From Monocercomonoides exilis (taxonomy: Eukaryota > Preaxostyla > Oxymonadida > Polymastigidae): a DNA stretch of 64,000 nucleotides. The notes beneath the pieces were generated by a model, which was not told the origin of the DNA, searched no databases, and saw only the letters and a list, made by a program, of their open reading frames with translations. Numbering within the stretch: the first letter of the stretch is position 1; each line of letters starts with the position of its first letter. Shown here piece after piece: positions 9,956 to 21,900 of the stretch. The stretch is from positions 1,302,001 through 1,366,000 of the forward strand of contig LSRY02000021.1 of the NCBI GenBank assembly GCA_001643675.2, given 5' to 3'. Position numbers and translations under genes: made by a program.

Positions 9956-12900
9956 ATGAAAACGGTTTTTGATGTTTCTCCAAAGGAAGTTTGGTTCAAT
10001 GACTTTGAAAATGGAGAAACATACACAAAGCAGATTGTTGTACACAACTCTTCTCTTCAGACCCGACAGCTTAGAGTTCTAAAGCCACACCATAATGAAT
10101 TTCAACTCAAAAATGTTAATCAAAATATTTCAATTGCCCCAGGATTATCGTATTCGTTTCAAATTACATTTTGTACATTTGATGATTTGATTTTTGATGA
10201 TGAACTTGTATTACATTCTGAATCAATATTTCGATCAAATGAAAAGGATCAATGGACTTTTCGCCTTCCACTTCATGCACGACTTCCATCTCCAGACATC
10301 AGATGGGATCCAATAATAGATTTTGGATCAGTGAGCAGTGGATCGATTCCATCTGGATATCTTCGCATTTGGAATGCTGGAACCAGACAAGGTTCATTTC
10401 GATTCATCATTCCTCCAGACTCACCGATTCGAATCCTTCCTCTTGGAGGAACATTATCGCCAATTGATGAAGAAGGTCAAATGATTTTAGCAATGGGGGA
10501 TTTTGAAAATTCAACATTTCAGACAACACAAGGAAGTACAATGTATTTGACTGAAAGTCAGACAACTTCTCAAAGTGATCTATTCAGCACGATTGAAACA
10601 AAAACACAGAAAAGAAGAGGAGAACTTACAGAATTCACTCATTCCGCATCGGCGACAGCAACAGGCACCTCTTCCTTCAGTCAATCAAGCGTTTTGCGTG
10701 CTCGTGTTGAATTCAATGCACAGAAAACAGGAGAATTTCATTGCGAAATCGAAGTGGAAGCTGAAACAAAGATGGAAGAAAAACTTCTTTATATAAAAGG
10801 AACAGTTGTACAACAGCGAGTAAAACTGGCACTTCGCACCTCTCCTGCATGCCCACTCACTCAGCTGAACTTTGGCAGTCTTTTTTATGGAGAAAATAAA
10901 ACAGTAGAAGCGATCTTGTCGAATACAGGTCCTCAAAAATGCTCATTTGCCCTCTCTCAACATTCGAAGGAGCTGCAGCTTCTTGTTTACTCGATTAATA
11001 ACACAGAAATTGATGGAACAAGTTTTGCAGGCTCAATAACCAAATCCACCACAACAAACGTAAATTCTTCAACATCTCCTCAAATACCAGAATTTGGAAA
11101 ATCAAAATCACGAGGAAACACAAGAGCCAGCGCACGTGATGAAAAATCAAAAGACAGATCATTGAATCTCGATCGCAGCTCAAGCGACGGGATGCGGCAA
11201 GAGTTATCTCATGTGGCAGACAACGATGAAGATCCATTCTTGAGTGGAATGCCACCTCCAATGAAAAGAATAACACCCCGCGACTCCACAGAAGGACCAT
11301 CTCCCTTCACAGAACTTATCTCTAACAGGTCGAATTGCAAGCACATTGCAGTGACGCCCACCATCGGATCAATACCCCCCTTCGGCTCAGTCACTCTTTC
11401 GTTTGCCTTCAATCCACCGCCGCTTTCTCTCACCCGTGACATTTTCCCGGGGCAGCACATTGAAGGCGAATCCGTGAACCTGATGATGACAATGGATGTG
11501 GCAGAAACTGGGCAGAAGATGTATGTCTCATTGAACGGTACAGTTACTCAGCCTCTTGTTGTGCTGGACAAAGAAACGATTGACTTCGGCGACTGTTTTC
11601 TGAACGATCGGGCAGATGTGCTTTTGCGCATCCGAAACGACACGGAGAATCTGCCTGTTTCGTTTGCCTTTGGAAAGATCGCCTTCGTTTCAGCTAAGCC
11701 AGCGGAGGGAAAGCTGAAAAGTGGAGAAACAGCAGTCGTGCGCGTCACTTTTTCGCCTGCACAGCTGGGTTTCCTTTCAAGCAAGCTTCCTATCAAACTG
11801 TGCGGTGGTGTGAAAACCATCTATGTAAGCTGCACGGGCCATACCATTACTCCAATCCCTGCCACCATTTCCCTCTCCTCCACGCCTGTGCCTGGGGCAA
11901 TGACAAAGAATTTTTCGAGTCCAGGCTCTTCAAGGCTGTTAACTCCTTCTGTAGCATCACGGGGGCTCAGTCCTTCATATTCTTCACATCCACGTAGTTC
12001 CAGCACAGGGGCATCTTCATCTCCAGCTCACAGTTTGTTTTCCGGCGGGTCTCCGTTCGCGAAGAATAAAACGCAAGTTGCGAAGTCTGTTGCGGAATCA
12101 AAGCCCAGCACCGCAACGCTGCTTCGGAGGCAGATGCGGAGTGCCAGCGTAGCTGCCACAGGCGGAGTGACTGTCGCTACGCCAGGCGATTTCCAGCATA
12201 AAAGAACGTTTGCCGCGGGAACACTGCGCTCGTTCAATGAGTTCCAAGACTCTCCTAACTTTGTTGATTCTGACAATGCGTTATCGTCTTTGCTATTTGG
12301 CGAGAACAAAGGGAAGAGAAGGAAAGACAGTGAAGACGAAGACGGACAAGGGCCAAATCCATTTGCTTTGAAGAGGCGTCCAGCCACATCTGCATCAACA
12401 TTCCGGTCTCAATCGTCCCATCACCTGGGCAGACTTGGAAACGACCGAGACGGAGAACAGAGATTTGGTCTGACAAACAGAACAGGACGCTTTTCGTCTG
12501 CAACGCTGCACTCATCGCACAGTGTGCAAGGGATACGTGGGCTTTCGCCAGCAGAGAGGAGGATAAAGTACTTTCAGCTGCTGCAAGAGAAGCGCTCAAT
12601 GAGTGCACAGCGAAGTGCTTCACAACCATCTGAAATGAAGACGAATGAAATGCAAACAAAAACAAGAGATTTCACTGACAAGGCTGAGACGGATGAGGCA
12701 AACAAAGAGCATTATACACAATTCATCCGAACAAAACACATGGAACGGACGATGCAGCAAGCGAAACGAAGTGACGGTGCGTTGATTGTGAAGAAAGATG
12801 GGCTTCCGACGATTGTCCGTTTGAAAGGCATCCGCTCGAAGAGAAGCGACGAAGGAAATCTCGACATGACCGGAAGTATGAACATGGAGTTTGGATATGG

Positions 12901-15900
12901 CAATGGAGACGAAGGAACAGGCGACGAGCGAGACGTGGTGAGAACTGGCTATGACGCTTTCAACGATTCAGACCTGGGGCTGGCTACAGACCTGCTGGAT
13001 TCTGAAGCATCCGTGCCTCTTCTGTCTGAGTGCGTGCGCCCAGAGCGGGTCTTCCAGCTGAGTCAGCCTGGCACTGGAGGTGCAGCGGGAGGCAGGAATG
13101 GAGGACAGCAAGGAATGCTCAAGCCGAAAGTGCGGGCGCAACTGAGTGATGTTTTGAAGATAATAAAGCACAAATACAAAGCAGAGCCGACAACCGCAAT
13201 TGAATTCAAAGAGATCCGCTCGCAGCTGTCTGCCAGCGACATTGCGCTTCTGTCAATTGGAACTCGGATGATTGACTTTGGCAGAGTTTGCGTGTATTCA
13301 AGAACGGTTCGTTCGCTCAACATCGCAAACGACCTCCCTTCGAACGTGCGTGTTGGGCTTGCCATCACAAACCCAGAACTGCGACTCTCTGCGCCTCATT
13401 CGCAGATTGTGCCTCCTGGTGCGATGGCTGGCTTCGATATTGTCTTTCTTTCAGACGTTCCACAGTCTTTTTCAGCGCAGATACTTGTCCAGTGCAACGA
13501 GGCCAATGTATTCAATGTGGCTGTGAAAGCAGATGTGATCCCGATTTCCCTCGAACTGTCTTCAAACGAAGTCCAACTCGCATTTAACTCGTCCAATCTT
13601 TGCCGAAGCTGCGGGGAAACGATCCTCATCAACAATCCAGGCAACCATCCAGCCGACTTTGAGTGGGAGCGGGACGTATCATTGCCTTGCATTGAAGAAG
13701 GGTTGTACACAGACGGCGGCATGTTTGTGGAAGGCGAAGGGATCGACACCACAGCGCTGGTGCCTGTGGATCTCACGAAACAGCAGCTGCTTATGTTTGG
13801 CAGCCGGAACAGAGAGATGGAGTCGATTGTAGAGATTGAACAATCAACAATATCAACATGGGCTGCGATGGGGAAAAGTCGTGTTGACTTAACGAGCGAT
13901 TCCCAGGATGGCAAAATAATGAACGAAAGCAAAGTGAGTGAAGCGAAAATGACCACAGAACAGCAGGCGGAAGAGCTTGAGCCTATGCAACACACTTTGC
14001 GAGCAGACAACTTCTTCATCACTCCACAGCGAGGAACAGTTCCAGCATTTGGATCTGTTGCTGTGCACATCACGTTCGATCCAACATCGCTGCCTGCACC
14101 TCCTCCGTCATCGATGCAGACTTCTTCTGCTTCTGCCTCTTCTTCTTCTTCTTCGTCGCACCAATCCCATCTGCAAACAGCTCTGTTCACGATGCATGTT
14201 GACGGAGGTGCGGATCGGAATTTGCGTGTGTTTGGAGAAGTGGCAGAAGGGAAAGCGGAGTTTGTGGAGAAAAGTATTGACTTGGGACAGTTTGCAGTAG
14301 GAACAGAAGCAGTGCGTCATGTTACACTGAAATGCATTGGAAAGCAAGATGCTGTCTTCTTTGTCGAAAACACCAAGAAAAAGAAAGCCGAGAAAGAGCA
14401 AAATGAAACAGATGAGGCAGCTGAACCAGACAAAATTGAAGGAGAAAAAGAAGAGGAAAAAGGAGAGATAACAGTTACACCAGAGATGGGTGTGATATCA
14501 GCTGGCTCGCAGCAGATGCTGACAGTGCGTGTTTGCTCGCACCGCGCCCAGAAAATAGCGGAGACGGTCACTTTGTCCATCCGAGGCGGCGCGGAGGCAC
14601 TCCTCAAAGTGGCAGCAGAAGCGGTGGAGCCACTGGTGGAGATTGTGGAGCAGAACACCGACTTTGGCGAAGTGGTCGTAGGAAACAACAGAAAGCGCAG
14701 AATAACACTTGCTAACAGCGGCAATATTGCAGCTGTGCTTTTCTGCGATCTCTCTAACAAGCCAGAGTTCACACTCAGTCAAATAAGCAATGCGTCTCAG
14801 CGGCTTCCCACTCCTGCCACGCCAACAGCGTCTGCCTCAATAACACAAACACCTCGTATGCGCCCGCTCTCATCACGCTCTTCTGTTACATCGAGAACAG
14901 TTTCATCTCCGTTTGCTTCGCAGTTTAATCAGCCAATTCCACTTGGAGCACAAGCAACAACACGCACTCCTCTTCCGCCTGACCAAAGCAGCATTTACAA
15001 GCCCAACAACAAACAAACAGCATTCTCTCACGATCAGCTGCCGGGGAATCGGGGAAATTTGCTGACGGCTATTTCTCCGTCGTTCATCCCGCAGGATGTT
15101 AGAGCGGCGATAGCAGCACGGAGAAGAAAGAAAGGAGAAGGCAATGGTTTTGATGATGGAGAGGATGGGAATGCGGACAGCGACAAGTATGCGTTTGACG
15201 ACGACAGTGATGATGTGGCTGAAAAAGCACAGGCAGCTCACATTCGAACGCTTTCTGTGACGACGACACTTCAGAACACAAAGGATGCACTCCAAAGAGC
15301 AATCCAAAGCGAATCTGAGCGAGAAAGGAAGAGGAAGAGAAAGAAGCGGAGAAGAAGAAGAAAGGGGAGTAGAGGGAGCGAAATAGAAGGGAAAGAAGGA
15401 ACAGGAGCATTTGGAGAATTTAGCAATATTTCAGACGGCGAAGACAGCAGCACCTCTTCACAGACAGATCGCTCACTCTTCTCTAAAAGCAACTCAGAAT
15501 GGGACGAAGACTCCAGCTCAGAAGAAGAAGGAAATTCCGCGTCATATCAGCCGCTGAACGCGACTTCTCGAACAATGAACACACAATCCACACAAAACAG
15601 GCCAGGTACAGCTCTTTCACGTCTCTCCACAAGTTCTACTGGAACTGCTGCAAAGTCAGCTTCAGGTGCAGCGGGATCTGCGTCTCAGCCTTCGCAGTCT
15701 TCTCTTCTGAGCACCATTTCCTCCTCCACAACAATATCAGACGTGTGGGGCAAATGGAACGGGATGGGTGCATTCAAGTCGTATGAAGTGCCATTGCAAG
15801 GCTGCGAGGACTATTTGGCAATCCACCCCGAATGCAGCCAGCTTCCCAGCTTTTCTCGTCCGGTGCTGCCAAACAATGCTCCGCTGAAAGGCACCCGCAT

Positions 15901-18900
15901 TGCCGAGCCACCGTTTGCACTGATGTCGCAGAACGTGCAGCAGGAGATGCTGCGGATGGGAGGAAGCAACACCCACAGGAATAGCACAGACGATTTGCTT
16001 CTGTTGGATCCGAAGCAGACGATGCAGCACAAGAAGAGGAAGAAGAGAGAGTTGGAGATGTCAACAATTGAAGAAGTGGAAGAAGAAGAGAGGAAAGAGA
16101 AGAGTTCGCACAGAGGCTCCAGCGGAAAAGACGGCAGAACAACACACAGATCAAAGCACGGAAGAAAGCATCGACACCATCTCTCAGGCTCTCCATCTGC
16201 TTCACATCATCGAAGGAATTCATCCAAACGCAATTTTGGCTCTGCTGGTGCAGATTCCGCAACAACATTATCTTCACGCGCTGCAAATTCTTCTTCATCA
16301 TCTTCTCCTTCAGAACTAATCACATCTTTGGAAGAAGCTCAAAACTTAACAGCATATCGCATTGAAATTCAACCTCAATCTTCCCTGATTCTCGAACTTA
16401 TATACACTGCTGCTGAAATCGGAGAGCACGAGTTCTCTTTCTTCTTCCTTTTGTCTGCTGCGCAGTCTGAAAGCGCCACAACTTCACTAACTCGCGCAGT
16501 CTTCGCACGGGGAGTGCCGCCGCGTCTGATTGTGACTCCGCGGGTGATTGAGTTCGGTGCTCGTGTAGTGTCTACGCTCTCCAAGCCTCTCCACAAAGAG
16601 GTCGTCCATCTCCTCAACTGCGAAAAGACTCCGCTGCACTGGTCGGTGCGGAACGAGGAAGAAATTGATGGTGTCACCAATGTGTTTCAGATCAATCCAA
16701 CAGAAGGTACGTTGGCAGCAGGGCAAGAAGAAGACGTTGTGATCACATTCCACCCGACTGAGCTGAAGGCGTACTCTGCCACACTTCCTATCCACCTCAA
16801 TGACGATCCAATTGAATACTGCCAGCTCGAGCTGTCTGCACTGGGTGTTCCTCCTCTTCTCATCTTTGAGCCAAGAGAGATTGTTATTCCACCAGTGCCA
16901 CTCGGTTTCACATCAGTCGCTCGTGTTGTTATCAGAAATGTGGGGTATGAGAGTGTGGATGTGACGGCACAGCCGCCTGCTGACTCTGCGCTGCTTCCTT
17001 TGCGTGTCTCATTTCCTGATGGAAACACGCTCACTATCAACAAACAGACACTTACTGCAGAAATATCCTTCGTTTCCTCAAAAACAACTTCATTCTCCAC
17101 CACAATCAACTTTTTCGATTCCTTTGCGAACTCCTTCCCACTGGTTGTGCATGCAGCATCCGATAACGATATTCTTAACACAACTGGCTATCTCCTCAGA
17201 ACGTTCTCACTCAACCGCATTGTCCAAGACAAGATTGACAGCATCCCTCAGCTGAAGGAAAGTGCACTGTGCTCAGAGCAGACCGCCCATGCGGCTGGTC
17301 ATTTGGGAAGATACGGACTCAAACAAGAGAGTAACGAGAAGGCGAAAACAGATGAGTCGAAAAACGGAGAAGCTGATGAACAATTATTAACAGTAACAGA
17401 TCAGACACAAAACAGATCGAAATCACCAACAACTTCAATTCTATCGAGCACTTCCACTTCTAGTGGATTGCCTTCCTCCTCCTCCTCCTCCTCCTCTTCT
17501 TCTTCGTCAGCAAGCACATCAACTCAGCAGCAAGAAACAAGCCAGCTCAATTCGACGAGTCAGATGACTGGCGCGATGACTTCGTCACTTGCCTCATCTT
17601 CATTCACAATGTCTTCCAATGCACCTCAATTCTGCCTGCCTGCCATTCCTTCTTCACTTCCAAATGTGCTTCTTCGCTTTCTGAACTCATTTTTCCTCAT
17701 TTCTCAAATCGCCTCGTGGCCTGGCTCGATAGTCGAACAGTATGGCATCCCCTTGTTTGAGTCACTGGAGCACTTATATGGACAGGAAATACCTGGGAGA
17801 CTAACCCTCGAAAAGATACATGCTGCCTCCACTTCATTCAATCCCGAAGTTTTGAAGCCACATCAGTCCATTTCATGTGTTATTTCTTCCTCTTCCTCTT
17901 CTTATTCTTCAACAAGTGGATTTTCTACCTTCACTTCAACACCTTTAAGCCCCACTGCTTCTATCAGTTCCGCGCAACCATCCACCACTTCGATGCTATC
18001 CGTCTCCATACCAAATCCATCTTCTTCATATTTGCCTCCTTCTTTTGGCGCCATTTCACCCACATCCTTCATTTCATCTCTTTCCAGACCATCCACACAG
18101 TCATCAATGCGAGGTTCACAGAAGAGCGTCTACACACAAATGTTCCCAATTGACTCATCATTCGCCCAATCTGCCACAAAGGGCATCCAACTCCTGCAAC
18201 AGCTGACTTCTCGCACTGTTCCACACAGCGAGTATCTCCGAAAGCTACTGTCACATTTTGATTCCGTTCTCCTATTTCTCCGAGAGCATGGCGCAGCACT
18301 TCCTGGTTTGAAGGCAGAGTATTTACTAAGCTACACTGACTTTGTTCGCTTTGCAGCAGATAATTTCTCCGCTTCTCTATTTGAGTACCCGCCCCCGGAT
18401 TACAACAAAGTGCTGTTTGCCTTCCAACAGAGCGAAGAGCTGCAGCAGACGTTTCAGATAGTGTCTCTGAATGCATGGACCTTCCTGACGTTTCAAGTGC
18501 TGAAGATGTTCCTGTTCTCCAAGTTGAATGCAAAGAAGTTCAAACAGACACCAGGCATTGCGTTTATGAAGGAAGTGAAGGAGGAAGACGAGATGCAGTC
18601 GAAAAGAAGCAGAGACAGCAGGCCAACAAGCAGCATAGGCACAAAATCCCGCATTTCACCAAAGACGGTAACTGTTCAATCTTCAAAGGCATCTGGCAAG
18701 ATGGGATTGAATGCTATTTCTCCTTCACTTTCTGGTAAATCTGCAACTGATGCGTCAAATGCAAGCAAAGACAGTAAGATCACTGATAGAAGTTCAATCA
18801 AAGGATTTAAACCAGCAACAAAAGCAAGTCTTAATCAGCAAGAAAATAACATTTCTTCTGGGAAAGCCGCAACAACTCAAAGAAGCACGAGCCCAGGCGA

Positions 18901-21900
18901 TGCAGGAAGGATGCGAGCTTCGCTCATTGTTGCGCAGCCATTTGACTTGCTTGTTGCCAACAAAACGCTCAGCCGAATCAACAGCTCGAATGTTTACTCA
19001 TCTGCACAGGTGCTCCTCCTGCGGTGGATTTCGTATCATACGCTAAGAAACGCACCCCGAAGACGTTCTTTTGTGACGAACTACTCGTCTGATTTATCAG
19101 ACGGTGTTGCGCTTCTGACACTCATTAAAGCACATGCACCATTCTTGCACTTCCATTTGTATGAATCTCCGAAGAACGAAGAAGAGAGAATGAAAAATGC
19201 AAGAAATGTGGTAGCGTCTGTGAAGCAACTGGGCATTCAGTGTCTCGTGAATGAATCGGACATCATTCATCCTGATCCGCGCAGCCTATTTCTGTTTATC
19301 TATTCGCTCTATCAAACCCTTCCTTTCTGTGTACCGCAGACAATTGTTGATATACCTGCATGCGCAGGTGTAGCTTCAACACAGATGGTAACAGTGAACA
19401 ACTCAGGCCATCGCACCATCACATACGCACTGCGCATCGAAGGCGAAGGGAAAGAGGACTTCAGCACAGACATTGACTCAATCACAATCGAGCCGGAGTC
19501 GAGTGAAGATATCGCAGTGACGGTGAGGCCCAGATTCTCAAAGACAACTCATGCTGTTTTGTTCCTGTTGCCAAAGAATAACACAGGACTGCAAACTCCT
19601 CCTCTGTCGTTCCGTCTCAAAACAAGCGTGCTTCCACCACAGCCAATTGCGAAATACTCAGTCGCTGCTCCTTTGTATTGCACTGCTTTCACAGAAATTA
19701 AGATCACAAACCCGTTTCTGTCAGAGTGCACGCTTATTGCGAAGCTGTTGAGACCAAAAGAGAAAAAAACTGAGGATAATAAAGAAAATCCAAATGTTAG
19801 GAGTAACATTTCCTCTCAGGCTCCGATGAATAAAAACGTAAAACCAACACAAAGTCGAAAGAATACATCGTCTTCATTGGATGGACTTCTTGGAATTTTG
19901 GAAGGAATATCAAACGACAAGCAAAATGATCAAAAGAAAGATGTAAATGAACAATCTGATAGCAAAAAACTGGTGAGAAAAGGGTCGCACTCAAGAAACG
20001 GATCAGCATCTGTAATTTCATCTCCAGCTGCTCTATCTGCATTCAACATTGTTGTTCCTCCAGAAGTGAACATTGGCTCAAACATCGATTACCTTCCCTT
20101 CAGAATACACGCCTCACAGTTCACACTCCCAATTGGCGCATCTGTCGCACTTCAGGTCCGCTTCTCACCAGTCAGCTTGGGTTTGCAGAAGTGCCAGATA
20201 TTCTTCCGCGATGATCAGCAGGGCGAGTTCACCATCGAGATTGAAGGGATAGCCACAATGCCGGAACCCGCAGAAGTGGTTACAATTACATCCGTAGTTG
20301 ACAAGAGCACAACACACGATATGCTTGTGAGCGCCAGAAACAGAAACTTTGATGCATTGCGTGGAGAAGTTGCTACATTCGACAAGGCTTTGTTTGCATC
20401 GTCGCCTAAACAGGGTGAGTTGGTGCCATACAAGGTGGAACTTTCGTCGTCTGCATTCACTGCTCCAAAAGAAATCAACATTCCGTTTGAATCAGCACCT
20501 ATTGTTGAGAAGAAGAAAGCCAATGACAGAGACTCATCTGTGGGTGGCAGCTCATTACTTACGTCAACAACAACTGGAATTGTGGGGAATATAATTCGTC
20601 TGCCTGTCACATTTGCACCAAAGGCGCTTGGCGAATACCGCTGCAGACTTCTACTTCGGTCAGCATGGGACATGCGTGTGTTTGAACTGAAAGGAATTGC
20701 GCAAGCGCCTGGAATCCACGGGTCTCTTGAGATGGTCACGGCAGCCAGACATCCAATCAAGCAGGAAATACCAATTGTCAACAACACAATCACAGAATGG
20801 TTCATCAAAGCGCAGATCAATCCAACGAACGGGCAGTGCGGTGTTGGGTACAATATGGTGTTTTCAGGGCCTGCCTCAATTCGAATACCAGGGAAATCAA
20901 CTGTGTGCTATCCACTTCTCTTCAATCCACGAAAGGCGTGTGAAGCAACCGCAGAGCTGGTCATGTGGAACACATCGCTCCAAGCAGCCTCTACAAGTTC
21001 TTCCTCTTCATCACCATCGCCTTCGGTTGGCGCTGAGAAAACAGTTTATACAATCAAAGGAATCAGCGATGATCCACTTCCTGAAGGTACACTCACATTC
21101 GATTGCATTGCACGACAAGAGATCAAACAGGCAATCAAAGTGCCTGCCATCACATCGCACCTTGCTTCTCGATACAGTGTGATATGCGATGTTTCCTCCT
21201 GCAGCGGAGCTTCTACACTTGTTGCATATCCGGTTGACTATTCTCCGGAAAGCGCTGCAAATGTTCTTTTTGCTGGTGAAGATGATGCAAAAATACAGAA
21301 AGACAGACAAAGATCAAATTCAGTTTCTGCCAGATCATCTCCAATCAATTCTCCAAAAGCACAATCAAGCTCTTTTTCAGAGCAAGCTTTCGAACAGCCT
21401 GTTTCTTATACTGGCTTTGCAGATTACGAACTGACAATATTTAGTCCGCATTCAGGGATTGAAGAAGGAAAGCTTCTGTTTTCAACCGATGATGGAGAAT
21501 GTGTCTGGTGGAAGGTGAGAGTGGAGTGCAAGCAACCTGCCATTGAAGAAAGCATTTCTGTCCAGACAATTGTGCGCCAGCCTGTTTCTGTAAGCATCTC
21601 GTTGTTTAATCCAAGTGAAGAGCGAGTGACATTTAATGTGTCTATTTATGGAACGAATGCTCTGACGGGACCCGAAGAGATGCTCCTGGATCCATTTGAA
21701 ACAGGGTCATATCAACTGATATATGCTCCGATTGAACCAACTCTGCTTTCAGCTGCTGAAAAATCTCGATCCAATCGAAGGAGTTCGACTCCTGGCACAC
21801 CATCACAATCATCACGCGAACATTCAAATCCATCTTCCCCTAGAACACATTCACCATCATCGCATGGTTCGTCTTCTCCGTCCACGCCTCGCTCCTCTGT